From contig NZ_CP017174.1 of assembly GCF_006402735.1 (NCBI RefSeq), positions 3,971,001-4,035,000 on the forward strand: a stretch of 64,000 nt of DNA, in the 5' to 3' direction. Every line of letters starts with the position of its first letter. Within the stretch, counting starts at the first letter, position 1. This document shows, piece after piece, positions 36,818-46,241 of this stretch. The position numbers were made by a program, and so were the translations under genes. The notes beneath the pieces are model-generated. The model saw only the letters and a program-made list of their open reading frames with translations, was not told where the DNA came from and did no database searches. Source of the stretch: Myxococcus xanthus (lineage in GTDB: Bacteria > Myxococcota > Myxococcia > Myxococcales > Myxococcaceae).

Positions 36818-38278
36818 ATGAAGACCTGGTCATCGTCACGCTGGAAGCGGCCCGCTGCGGGCACCCTCGTGGCATCCATGCTCACATTGGGGGGATGCGT
36901 CACCGTTCCCCTGGCGAATGATGCGCGTGACGTGCACACGACGCTCGGCGCTCGTTGGATGCCTGGGGGCCCGGTCGTCGGGCTCACCAGCGAGGCCCTC
37001 CGGGGAGAGGACGCGGACGCGGCCGTGCGGGCGCTGCTGGCCCAGCCGCTCACCGCCGACACGGCCGTCCGCATCGCCCTGCTGAACAACCGCGACCTGC
37101 GCGCCGCGATGCACGAACTGGGCGTCGCCACTGGCAACCTGGTGCAGATGAGCCTTCCTCCCAATCCAGAGGTAGAGCTGGAGATGCGAAAGCCCACCCG
37201 TGGCGGGCAGCCCCTGCAAGGGGACATCGGGCTCGAGTACGACCTGTCCGAGCTCATCCTCCTGCCGCAGCGTCGCGGGGTGGCCCAGGCCGAGCGCACG
37301 GCCGCGCGCGCACTCACGGCGGGCGAGGTGCTGCACCTGGCCTACCGCACGCGCCTGGGCTTCTACGAGGTCCAGGCCCGGCACCAGCAACTGGAGCTGC
37401 GCAACCGGGCTCTGCAAGTCGCACAGGCGGGCTACGGCACGGCGGTGGAGCTGGAGAAGGCGGGCAACGTCCGCGCGCTGGAGGTGGCCACCGAGCGCTC
37501 CGCCGTGGAGTCCGCGCGCCTGGCCGTGGCCGAAGCCGAGAACGCCCTGCTGGACTCGCGCGAGGCCCTCAACGTGTTGCTGGGCCTCTTCGGTCCCCGC
37601 ACGCAGTGGACGGTGGATTCGCCGCTGGCCGACCCCGTCAACGACCTGGATTCGGGGGAGGGGCTGGAGGCGCGCGCCATCGAGGCGAGCCTCGACCTGG
37701 CCGAGCTGCGCGGCCGGATGGAGGCCGCCGACCGGCGCCACGGGCTCGCGCGGACGGAGGGTTTCCTGCCCCACCTGTCTGGCGGCTTCCACGGCGAGAA
37801 GGACGAGGACCGGTGGGAGATGGGGGCGCACCTCACGGTGGGGCTGCCGCTGTTCGACCGCAAGCAGGGCGTGCGCATGGCGGCCCTTTCTTCGCGCGAG
37901 TCCCTGAAGGCCCGTTACGAGGCCACGGCCACCGCCATCCGCGCCTCGCTGCGCCAGGCCCGCGGCCGAGTGGAGTCCACGGGGCGACGAGCGCGGCACG
38001 TCCGTGACGTGCTCCTTCCGGCCCGGCGCCAGGTGCTCGACGAGACGGTGCTCCAGTACAACGCCATGCAGGTGGGCGTCTTCGAGGTGCTGCGTGCCCA
38101 GGCCGCCGTGACGGACGCGGCCAGCACCTACGTGGAGACGCTGCTCGACCACCACCGCGCCCGCTCAGCGCTGGAGCAACTCCTGGCGGGCCGTCACCAA
38201 GGCTTGGAGCTGGGCTCCATCCGCGTTTCGTCGATGAGCGCGAGCTCCGGTGCGGCCGCCGCGGCGGACGCGCACTGA
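36818..38278 (+). CDS. TolC/CusC-family outer-membrane efflux protein, copy 1
   Basis: Outer-membrane channel protein of 486 aa from the OEP family. A lipoprotein-type signal (MLTLGGCVTVPLAND) is preceded by an N-terminal extension, and two OEP repeats follow: TADTAVRIALLNNRDLRAAMHELGVATGNLVQ in the first half and TVLQYNAMQVGVFEVLRAQAAVTDAASTYVETLLDHHRARSALEQLL near the end. Long helices (about residues 145-245, 350-440) form the tunnel. No RND pump or adaptor gene occurs in the island, so the partner is elsewhere or is unusual. AGAGAGG precedes ATG 36818. Confidence 0.9.
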   Translation: MKTWSSSRWKRPAAGTLVASMLTLGGCVTVPLANDARDVHTTLGARWMPGGPVVGLTSEALRGEDADAAVRALLAQPLTADTAVRIALLNNRDLRAAMHELGVATGNLVQMSLPPNPEVELEMRKPTRGGQPLQGDIGLEYDLSELILLPQRRGVAQAERTAARALTAGEVLHLAYRTRLGFYEVQARHQQLELRNRALQVAQAGYGTAVELEKAGNVRALEVATERSAVESARLAVAEAENALLDSREALNVLLGLFGPRTQWTVDSPLADPVNDLDSGEGLEARAIEASLDLAELRGRMEAADRRHGLARTEGFLPHLSGGFHGEKDEDRWEMGAHLTVGLPLFDRKQGVRMAALSSRESLKARYEATATAIRASLRQARGRVESTGRRARHVRDVLLPARRQVLDETVLQYNAMQVGVFEVLRAQAAVTDAASTYVETLLDHHRARSALEQLLAGRHQGLELGSIRVSSMSASSGAAAAADAH

Positions 38279-38283
38279 CCTTC

Positions 38284-38296
38284 GCATTCACGGCAC
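38284..38296 (+). repeat. 13-bp repeated element, copy 2
   Basis: GCATTCACGGCAC, identical to 35791-35803. No TGTAA-N17-CGTC element follows here, so it may be a binding site or chance similarity. Confidence 0.35.
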
Positions 38297-38321
38297 TTCG
38301 ACATCGAGAGGACACACCACC

Positions 38322-39644
38322 ATGGACCGCAGGCAGTTCATTCAGCTCGGCGCACTCGCTGGGGGCACGCTGGTCGCAAGCCACGCCCTCGCGCAAGGAC
38401 AGTCCCACGCCGTGCCCTCCGCTCCCGTCAGCGCACGCGCCAGGACGCCGAGCATCGTCGCTCCGGGCGGGCAGGTGGCCGTCACCACGCCCAACGGCTC
38501 CACGCTGCCCTGGAGGAAGGTGGGTGGAGTGAAGGTGGGCCACCTGGTGGCCATGCCTGTGAAGCACACCTTCGCCCCTGGGCTGGAGGTGGAAGCGTGG
38601 GGCTACAACGGCTCGACGCCGGGGCCCACCATCGAGGCGGTGGAGGGAGACCGCCTTCGCATCTACGTCACCAACCGGCTGCCCGAGCCGACCACCGTGC
38701 ACTGGCACGGGCTCATCATTCCCAATGGCATGGATGGCGTGTCCGGGCTGAACCAGCGCCCCATCGCCCCCGGAGAAACCTTCGCCTACGAGTTCACGCT
38801 GAACCAGCCGGGCACGTACATGTATCACCCGCACTACGACGAGATGACCCAGATGGCGCTGGGGATGATGGGCATGTTCATCGTCCATCCGAAGCGTCCG
38901 CGCGGCCCGAGAGTGGTCCGCGACTTCGCGCTGATGACGCACGAGTGGAAGGTGCTTCCAGGCATGCGCCGGCCGGACCCCAACGCGATGAGCGACTTCA
39001 ATGTCCTCACGTTCAACTCCAAGGCCTTCCCGGCCACCGAGCCGCTCGTCATCGGACGCGGGGAGCGGGTGCGCATCCGCCTGGGGAATCTGTCCGCCAT
39101 GGACCACCACCCCATTCACCTGCACGGCCTGTCCTTCGAAATGACGGGGACGGATGGGGGCTTCGTCCCCGAGTCCGCCCGCTACCCGGAAACCTCGATC
39201 CTGGTGCCGGTGGGGAGCACCCGGGTCATCGAGTTCGTCGCGGACGAGCCGGGTGATTGGGCCATGCACTGCCACATGACCCACCACGTGATGAACCAGA
39301 TGGGACACGCGGCTCCGGTGACGCTGGGCGCTGACGCACGGGCCATCGACCGGCGGGTGCAGGCGCTGGTGCCGGGGTACATGACGATGGGGCAGGATGG
39401 CATGGGCGGCATGGAAGAGATGGGCATGCCAATGCCGGCCAACAGCATTCCCATGAAGGGCGGCAAGGGGCCCTTCGGCCCCATCGACATGGGCGGCATG
39501 TTCACGCTCCTCAAGGTGCGCGAGAACCCGGACACCGAGGATGGAAGCGGCTGGTACGTGCACCCGAAGGGGACGGTGGCGGACAAGGCCGACCCGGTGC
39601 GCATGGACGCGGACGGCATCAATCCGGACGTGCGCTTTGGTTGA
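38322..39644 (+). CDS. Multicopper oxidase, copper-island copy 2
   Basis: Periplasmic multicopper oxidase of 440 aa, likely oxidising Cu(I). Tat-like leader MDRRQFIQLGALAGGTLVASHALAQ. Ligand motifs: VHWHGLIIPNGMDG, YMYHPHYDEM, HHPIHLHGLSFEM and AMHCHMTHHVMNQMGH (the T1/T3 cluster). A Met/Gly-rich region near the C-terminus (MTMGQDGMGGMEEMGMPMPAN, about residues 350-370) resembles the Met-rich substrate-access segments of CueO-type enzymes. It ends its run, and the sigma factor gene follows 58 bases later. Close paralogue of the 500-aa oxidase at 42946. Confidence 0.93.
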   Translation: MDRRQFIQLGALAGGTLVASHALAQGQSHAVPSAPVSARARTPSIVAPGGQVAVTTPNGSTLPWRKVGGVKVGHLVAMPVKHTFAPGLEVEAWGYNGSTPGPTIEAVEGDRLRIYVTNRLPEPTTVHWHGLIIPNGMDGVSGLNQRPIAPGETFAYEFTLNQPGTYMYHPHYDEMTQMALGMMGMFIVHPKRPRGPRVVRDFALMTHEWKVLPGMRRPDPNAMSDFNVLTFNSKAFPATEPLVIGRGERVRIRLGNLSAMDHHPIHLHGLSFEMTGTDGGFVPESARYPETSILVPVGSTRVIEFVADEPGDWAMHCHMTHHVMNQMGHAAPVTLGADARAIDRRVQALVPGYMTMGQDGMGGMEEMGMPMPANSIPMKGGKGPFGPIDMGGMFTLLKVRENPDTEDGSGWYVHPKGTVADKADPVRMDADGINPDVRFG

Positions 39645-39702
39645 TGACGCAGGGGGCGGAGGACGGCTTGCACCAGGTCCTCCGTCCCTGTACCTGAACG
39701 GC

Positions 39703-40338
39703 ATGAGTGACATGAATCAGGGAGCGGACGCGGAGACCGATGGCGCGGTGCGGCCTCTGTCCGCCGACGTCATTTCCAGTCTGGTGGAGAACCACCGGGA
39801 GTTCTTGCGCTTTCTCGAGCGGCGGGTTGGGAGCCGCGCGGTGGCGGAGGACATCCTTCAGGATGCGTTCGTCCGCGGCATGGGCAAGGCGGAGACGCTC
39901 CGCGAAGATGAGTCGCTGACGGCATGGTTCTACAGCGTGCTGCGCAACGCGGTCATCGACCATTACCGGCGTCGTGGCACGACGGAGCGCGCGCTGGCTT
40001 CGCTGGCCAGCGAGCTCGAGGAGGGCCATGCACCGGAAGCGGAACTGGCGCAGGCTGTTTGCCAGTGCGTGGGCCGACTGGCCGGCACCCTCAAGCCCGA
40101 GTATGCCGAGGCGCTGCGGCGTGTGGAGGTGGAGGGCGTCAGCGTCCAGGCTTTCGCTCTGGAGGCGGGCATCACCTCCAACAACGCGGCGGTGCGATTG
40201 CACCGTGCTCGCAAGGCGCTCAAGAAACAGTTGGAGGTTTCTTGCGGTACGTGCGCCTCGCACGGCTGTCTGGACTGTACGTGTGGGACGCAGGGCGCCG
40301 AGAAGAAGGCCGGGGGTTGCGGGAGCGCGACGGCATGA
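39703..40338 (+). CDS. CorE-type ECF sigma factor with cysteine-rich C-terminal domain
   Basis: Sigma-70 family factor of 211 aa. Sigma region 2 (about residues 25-90) has AEDILQDAFVRGM and SLTAWFYSVLRNAVIDHYRRR; region 4 (about 125-175) has EALRRVEVEGVSVQAFALEAGITSNNAAVRLHRARKALKKQ. The linker contains a CQC motif (about residue 118). The tail is cysteine-rich: Cys181, 184, 189, 192, 194 and 206. In the CorE group such tails act as the metal sensor without an anti-sigma factor, and here also no anti-sigma gene is present. It follows the oxidase run and faces the chaperone gene across a strong hairpin. Name given by similarity of architecture. Confidence 0.88.
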   Translation: MSDMNQGADAETDGAVRPLSADVISSLVENHREFLRFLERRVGSRAVAEDILQDAFVRGMGKAETLREDESLTAWFYSVLRNAVIDHYRRRGTTERALASLASELEEGHAPEAELAQAVCQCVGRLAGTLKPEYAEALRRVEVEGVSVQAFALEAGITSNNAAVRLHRARKALKKQLEVSCGTCASHGCLDCTCGTQGAEKKAGGCGSATA

Positions 40339-40474
40339 CCTGACCGCAGCTTCCAATCGATGGGCGCAGCCGAGCCGCGCGGAGCCCGAGTCTTTCTGGG
40401 CTTCACGCGCATGTTGGCTGTCATTGCCGCGACGGCGCCTCACACGAGGGACTATGTGTGGGGAGGGGCTGGTG

Positions 40475-40504
40475 GTGCGGACGGGCAAGGGGGCCCGTCC
40501 GCAC
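40475..40504. terminator. Bidirectional hairpin terminator between the sigma factor and CopZ genes
   Basis: Perfect 12-bp stem GTGCGGACGGGC / GCCCGTCCGCAC with an AAGGGG loop, located between convergent genes that end at 40338 and 40516. It likely stops transcripts from both sides. Confidence 0.65.
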
Positions 40505-40515
40505 ACGGGGGCAGC

Positions 40516-40740
40516 TCATGCGGTGGGGGCGGACTCGTACCCGGCCTCGCGGAGTGCCTCGATGAGGGTGTTGACGTTCGCGGCCGCGGCGTCGTGTTTC
40601 ACGAGTACCTGGCCGTGCTCGAACCGCACGTTTACGTCCTGCACGCCTTCGACTTCACGCAGCGCGGTGTTGATGTGGCTGACGCAGGACCGGCAGGACA
40701 TTCCCTCGACCTTCAGGAGGGTCTCATCATTCGGGTTCAT
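40516..40740 (-). CDS. CopZ-like copper chaperone (HMA domain)
   Basis: Small cytoplasmic protein of 74 aa consisting of one heavy-metal-associated domain. GMSCRSC (Cys16 and Cys19) is the Cu(I)-binding motif, and the rest follows the ferredoxin-like fold (VSHINTALREVEGVQDVNVRFEHGQVLVKHDAAAANVNTLIEALREAGYES). It would carry copper to the HMA-bearing ATPase. Ribosome binding site GGAG precedes ATG 40740. It is preceded by a perfect ECF-type promoter on its own strand. Confidence 0.93.
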   Translation of the reverse strand: MNPNDETLLKVEGMSCRSCVSHINTALREVEGVQDVNVRFEHGQVLVKHDAAAANVNTLIEALREAGYESAPTA

Positions 40741-40788
40741 CGGGTGGCTCCATCATCCAGCGGCGTTCATCGCCGCCTCGAAGAGGGA

Positions 40789-40814
40789 GACGCAAACTGT
40801 CGCGGGTACTTACA
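40789..40814 (-). promoter_or_regulatory. ECF-type promoter for the CopZ-like gene
   Basis: Minus strand TGTAA (40814-40810) and CGTC (40792-40789), exactly 17 bases apart, 49 bases before the chaperone ATG. It is the fourth perfect copy in the island. Confidence 0.65.
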
Positions 40815-41049
40815 GTTGCGCGGCTCATCACCCGCGCGGCCCCGAACTCACTGCTGACAACCGGCGTGCCAAACCTTCTGGCGCGACGACGTCTACGTCA
40901 ACGAACCAACCTTGGTTTGAGCGTCGTGCTCCGTGTTCTCGGCCCAAACTGCGTATTCCTGACAGTTTCAATGTCCCGGAGAGTCAGTGCTCCACCGGTG
41001 GCTTTCGCCATGCGGATGCAGGTGGTACGGCACCCCCATCGAGGTCCCC
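40815..41049. other. Intergenic region between CopZ-like and CPMHP genes
   Basis: Together with the chaperone promoter this makes 309 bases without a gene between 40741 and 41049. I see no terminator, palindrome or ECF-type element upstream of the gene at 41050; its promoter was not identified. Confidence 0.5.
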
Positions 41050-41460
41050 ATGTGCCGAAACCTATGGCTGCTGGCGAGCATCGTTCTCTTCGCTGCCTGT
41101 GTCTCCGAGCCGAAGAGGCTGCCCGCCTCCATGGACCCATCGAATCCGGATGCACCCGAGGCCCCTCCTGCGCCCCAGTTGACCGCATTCGCGGCCTCCA
41201 CTCCGGAAGTGCCTGCGCCTGACATGTCGCAAGAAGAGATGGGGCACTCCCATCGCGGTGCATCCTCGGATGGAGGCGTTGTCGTCTACACGTGCCCCAT
41301 GCACCCTGAAGTGCAGTCCAACAAGCCAGGAAGGTGCCCGAAGTGCGGTATGGCGCTGGTTCCGGAGAAGCCTGGAGACACGGAGGTAAGGGACGCAGGG
41401 TCACCCGGCGCTGCACCGGCCGACCATGACCACGCCCCCGGGCACGGAGGGCATCCGTGA
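41050..41460 (+). CDS. Lipoprotein with heavy-metal-binding CPMHP ribbon
   Basis: Exported protein of 136 aa. [21 protein letters not shown] is a lipoprotein signal (Cys about residue 17). After a Pro/Ala linker comes [30 protein letters not shown] (about residues 78-107), the YHS-like heavy-metal-binding ribbon also found in the first copA N-terminus, and a His-rich end ([12 protein letters not shown]). ATG 41050 was chosen because it begins the signal; the frame is open to 40987. Its stop overlaps the GTG start of the second TolC gene, so it heads the TolC/oxidase operon. Confidence 0.82.
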   Translation: MCRNLWLLASIVLFAACVSEPKRLPASMDPSNPDAPEAPPAPQLTAFAASTPEVPAPDMSQEEMGHSHRGASSDGGVVVYTCPMHPEVQSNKPGRCPKCGMALVPEKPGDTEVRDAGSPGAAPADHDHAPGHGGHP

Positions 41461-42965
41461 GGCTGTCTTTGCTCGTGGGCGCGGCACTGCTGGCAGGAGG
41501 TTGCGCGTCCATCCAGAAGGAGCGGGGCCACGCGGAGGTCGCGGCGCTCGTCGAGGAGCGGCTGGGCCGCAAGACGCGCTGGAACCAGGGCACTCCGGAG
41601 GACGCCGAGGTCGCGCGCCATCTCGACGCGCTCCTGAAGGAGGACCTCACCTCGGACCATTCGGTGGAGGTGGCCCTGCTCAACAATCCGGCGCTCCAGG
41701 CCACCTACGAGGACCTGGGCGTCTCGCAGGCCGACATGGTTCAGGCCGGCCTGCTCTCCAACCCGACTTTGGACGGGAGCATCGGCTTTCCCATTTCCGG
41801 GCGTGGCGTGTCAGAGCACGAGGTCTCGCTGGTGCAGGACTTCGTGGACCTCTTCACGCTGCCCCTGCGCAAGCGCGTCGCCCGGGAGCAGTTCATGGCG
41901 GACACGCTACGGGTGGCGCACGAGGCGCTGGCCACCGCGGCCAAGGTGCGCAAGGCCTTCAGCGAGGTGCAGGCCCTCCAACAGCTCATGGAGCTGCGCC
42001 GCATGGCGCTCCAGGCAGCCGTGGCGGCGGCGGACCTCTCCGCCCGGCTGCGCACCGCGGGCAACATCACCGAGCTGGAGCTTGCGAGTGAACAAGCCGC
42101 CGCCGAGGGAGCCCGGCTCGAGCTGGCGGAGAGTGAACTCGCCTTGGTGGAGGCTCGGGAGCACCTCAACCGCCTCATGGGGCTGTGGGGGCCCCGTACG
42201 CAATGGACTCTCTCCGAGAAGCTTCCTCCGTTGCCTGACCAGGAGGTCTCACTGGCGCACCTGGAGTCGCTCGCCATCCGTCAACGGCTGGACATCGACG
42301 CCGCCCGAAAGCAGGCCATGCTGCTCTGGAATACGCTGGAGCTCGCGCGGAGTGCTCGCTTCTTCGGGCGCGTGGAAGTGGGCGTTCACGAGCACCGGGA
42401 CGCGGACGGCCCCAGGCTCTTTGGCCCGACCCTGTCTCTGGAGTTGCCCATCTTCGACCAGCGCCAGGCCCTCATCGCCCGGCTGGAAGCTCAGCACCGC
42501 CAGGGTGAGCGGCGGCTGATGGAGCTGTCCATCAACACCCGCTCGGAAGTGCGCGCCGCCCGCGCCCGGCTGCTGGCGCTTCGCATGGTGGCCGACCGTT
42601 ACCGGCGAGTGGTGTTGCCCCTTCGTGAGAAGGTCGTGGAGCAGTCGCAGCTCCAGTACAACGCCATGCAGATAGGCCTCTTTCAACTGCTCTCCGCCAA
42701 GCGCGAGCAGGTGGAGGCGTATCAGGGCTACATCGAGGCCGTCCGCGACTACTGGATGGCGCGGGCCGACCTTGAGCAACTCGTGGGTGGCCGGCTGCGG
42801 GAGGGCAGCGAGGCACCCACGCCATCGCCCTCGCAGCCGTCCCAGCACGTACCACCTGGGCCGCCCGGCCCACCCGCGCAGCCAGCACAACCCGGGACAC
42901 CCACCGGGCACGGACAGGACGTCACCCATGGCACGGAGAGCCCCCATGAGCACCCGCACGACTGA
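41457..42965 (+). CDS. TolC/CusC-family outer-membrane efflux protein, copy 2
   Basis: OEP-family channel protein of 502 aa. Lipoprotein signal [18 protein letters not shown]. The two OEP repeats start [28 protein letters not shown] and, near the end, [47 protein letters not shown] Pro/Gly/His-rich tail ([21 protein letters not shown]..., about residues 465-502) is unlike ordinary TolC proteins. Start GTG 41457 overlaps the upstream stop. A fragment of this gene family survives at 33303. Sequence similarity with the copy at 36818 shows an ancient duplication. Confidence 0.9.
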   Translation: MRLSLLVGAALLAGGCASIQKERGHAEVAALVEERLGRKTRWNQGTPEDAEVARHLDALLKEDLTSDHSVEVALLNNPALQATYEDLGVSQADMVQAGLLSNPTLDGSIGFPISGRGVSEHEVSLVQDFVDLFTLPLRKRVAREQFMADTLRVAHEALATAAKVRKAFSEVQALQQLMELRRMALQAAVAAADLSARLRTAGNITELELASEQAAAEGARLELAESELALVEAREHLNRLMGLWGPRTQWTLSEKLPPLPDQEVSLAHLESLAIRQRLDIDAARKQAMLLWNTLELARSARFFGRVEVGVHEHRDADGPRLFGPTLSLELPIFDQRQALIARLEAQHRQGERRLMELSINTRSEVRAARARLLALRMVADRYRRVVLPLREKVVEQSQLQYNAMQIGLFQLLSAKREQVEAYQGYIEAVRDYWMARADLEQLVGGRLREGSEAPTPSPSQPSQHVPPGPPGPPAQPAQPGTPTGHGQDVTHGTESPHEHPHD

Positions 42966-44448
42966 GACCGAGCGCGCACCGGGCCGTGAGGATGACGCCC
43001 CTGGGACTCTGGAGCGGAGGGGCGCCCCTGGAAACGCTCCGGCGATTGGAGCCGATGGAACGCTGACGCGGCGGAGCATGCTAGCCACGGCGGGAGCCAC
43101 GCTCACGGGAGGATCGCTGCTGCTGAGTGGTTCCGCGGCGCGCGCCCAGTCAGCCGTCCCAGGAGCACGCGGGCCTCGCGAGGGCTCCGCGGCTGACACC
43201 GGCCAGCGGTATGCGCGGCAGGACTGGCAGCGCCCCGGAATGCCCGACCGGGACTACCGGCCCGTGGTGGTGCCCAATGGCTCCAAGCTGCCGTGGAAGG
43301 TCGTGGACAACGTGAAGGTCTTCCACCTGGTGGCCGAGGAGGTGGAGCATGAGTTTGCCCCGGGACTGAAAGCCTTCTGCTGGGGCTACAACGGCCGAGT
43401 CCACGGGCCCACCATCGAAGCGGTGGAGGGTGACCGGGTGCGCATCTACGTCACGAACCGGCTACCCGCGGCCACCACCGTCCACTGGCACGGACTCCTG
43501 CTTCCCAGCGGTATGGATGGCGTGGGCGGCCTCAGCCAGAAGTCCATCGCTCCAGGCGAGACGTTTCGGTACGAGTTCACCCTGCGCCAGGCGAGTACGA
43601 ACATGTACCACTCGCACCATGACGAGATGACGCAGATTGGCCTCGGGATGACGGGCATGTTCATCATCCACCCGCGCCGACCCGTGGGGCCCCGCGTCGA
43701 CAGGGACTTCGTCATCCTCCTGCATGAATGGCGCATCGATGTCGGCACCGAGCGGCCCAATCCGAATGAGATGACGGACTTCAACGTGCTCACCATGAAC
43801 GCGAAGGCGTTCCCGGGCACGGAGCCGCTCGTGGTGCGCCAGGGCGAGCGGGTGCGCATCCGGCTGGGCAACCTGAGCCCGCAGAACCATCACCCCATCC
43901 ACCTGCACGGCTTCCACTTCCATATCACCGAGACGGATGGCGGGCGCGTCCCCGAGTCCGCGCAGCATCCGGAGGGAACGGTGCTCGTCCCCGTGGGCAG
44001 CACACGCGTCATCGAGTTCGTGGCGGACGTGCCCGGGGACTGGGCCATGCACTGTCACATGACGCACCACATGATGAATCAGATGGGCCATGAGTTCCCC
44101 AATATGATTGGCGTGAAGCCGGGGGGCCTGGACGCGAGGGTTCGCACGCTGCTACCGGGCTACATGACGATGGGCCAGACGGGGATGGCGGAGATGGGCG
44201 AGATGGGGATGCCCGTTCCGCCCAACTCCATTCCCATGCTGGGGGCCCAGGGCAAGCACGATTACATAACGGCGGGGGGCATGTTCACCGTGCTCAAGGT
44301 TCGCGCACGGTTGGAGAGCTACGCGGACCCAGGCTGGTACGACAACCCGCCCGGCACGCTGGCCGTGGCGGCCACCTCGGACGAGCTGCGCCGGGACGGT
44401 ATCGACGTGAATGCCCCGGCCCTGGTCAATCCCGGCGCACCGGCCTGA
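42946..44448 (+). CDS. Multicopper oxidase, copper-island copy 3 (Tat-exported)
   Basis: Periplasmic multicopper oxidase of 500 aa. A long N-terminus with twin-arginine signal LTRRSMLATAGATLTGGSLLLSGSAARA precedes the mature enzyme. Copper ligands: VHWHGLLLPSGMDG, NMYHSHHDEM, HHPIHLHGFHFH and AMHCHMTHHMMNQMGH. A Met-rich loop near the end (GQTGMAEMGEMGMPVPPNS) is shared with the 440-aa paralogue. ATG 42946 overlaps the TolC reading frame by 20 bases; ATG 42928 would add six residues. It closes the plus-strand operon. Confidence 0.93.
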   Translation: MSTRTTETERAPGREDDAPGTLERRGAPGNAPAIGADGTLTRRSMLATAGATLTGGSLLLSGSAARAQSAVPGARGPREGSAADTGQRYARQDWQRPGMPDRDYRPVVVPNGSKLPWKVVDNVKVFHLVAEEVEHEFAPGLKAFCWGYNGRVHGPTIEAVEGDRVRIYVTNRLPAATTVHWHGLLLPSGMDGVGGLSQKSIAPGETFRYEFTLRQASTNMYHSHHDEMTQIGLGMTGMFIIHPRRPVGPRVDRDFVILLHEWRIDVGTERPNPNEMTDFNVLTMNAKAFPGTEPLVVRQGERVRIRLGNLSPQNHHPIHLHGFHFHITETDGGRVPESAQHPEGTVLVPVGSTRVIEFVADVPGDWAMHCHMTHHMMNQMGHEFPNMIGVKPGGLDARVRTLLPGYMTMGQTGMAEMGEMGMPVPPNSIPMLGAQGKHDYITAGGMFTVLKVRARLESYADPGWYDNPPGTLAVAATSDELRRDGIDVNAPALVNPGAPA

Positions 44449-44565
44449 CCCTTCCCATGATGAGGCGGGCTCCGCCTCCAACTCACGCAGGGGCACCAGC
44501 CGCTTCAGTTGGTCCGGAAATCGGGGGGCAGACCACCCGTCGCCTTGAACCAAGTCCTAACGGCC

Positions 44566-45723
<1,158 letters not shown>

Positions 45724-45737
45724 GTGCAGTCGTTCCC

Positions 45738-45980
45738 TCAATGCAAGGTGCGCAGTGCGTTCAGTCCGTCGAGCACCTGCTTCGGCTCGCCCTCCAGCGG
45801 CATGTTCGCCATGTCGCGCACGCCATCCAGCGCGCCCGGAGATTCCGCATCGAGCGAGGCGAACAGTGCGTCGACGTCCTTCGGTGCCGGGCCGGTCGTG
45901 GCGATGAGTTCGAACGTCTTGCCCAGCGCATCACCTGGGCGACCAGGATTGGGTCGCGATCCCGTGCTTCTCGTGCACAT
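45738..45980 (-). CDS. Possible small protein or gene remnant
   Basis: Open frame of up to 80 aa (MCTRSTGSRPNPGRPGDALGKTFELI...) ending just before the reductase gene. The part from GKTFELIATTGPAPKDVDALFASLDAESPGALDGVRDMANMPLEGE looks like real protein sequence; the beginning does not. I do not recognise it. It may be the surviving C-terminus of a lost gene. Confidence 0.3.
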   Translation of the reverse strand: MCTRSTGSRPNPGRPGDALGKTFELIATTGPAPKDVDALFASLDAESPGALDGVRDMANMPLEGEPKQVLDGLNALRTLH

Positions 45981-46084
45981 GGGCCTGTCTTTCTTGCGCG
46001 TCCGTTGCGCGGTTTGCGGTGGGCCTCGACTCGAGGCTCCGCACCGCCGCAAACGAAAGTAGCCATGCGGGCTGCACCGAACTA

Positions 46085-46134
46085 GATGGCGCGAGGGCGA
46101 AGGGCCTTGAAGCTGTGATTGAAAATGGCTGTTG
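46085..46134 (+). repeat. Inverted repeat flanking the LysR gene, left copy
   Basis: About 50 bases; its best matching core, GCGAAGGGCCTTGAAGC, recurs inverted at 47236-47286. In both copies the sequence encodes KGLEAV-E-G (KGLEAVIENG here, KGLEAVLEDG in the other), so both may be relics of the same coding segment. Confidence 0.5.
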
Positions 46135-46241
46135 CCAAGACACTGCCCAATCGGAGCGTCAGCGCCTGGGTGCGGTGCGGTTCTCGGCGTTCACCCGGCG
46201 GGTGAAGGCGAGCGCGGGACGCTCCGCGACACGGGGCTGGC

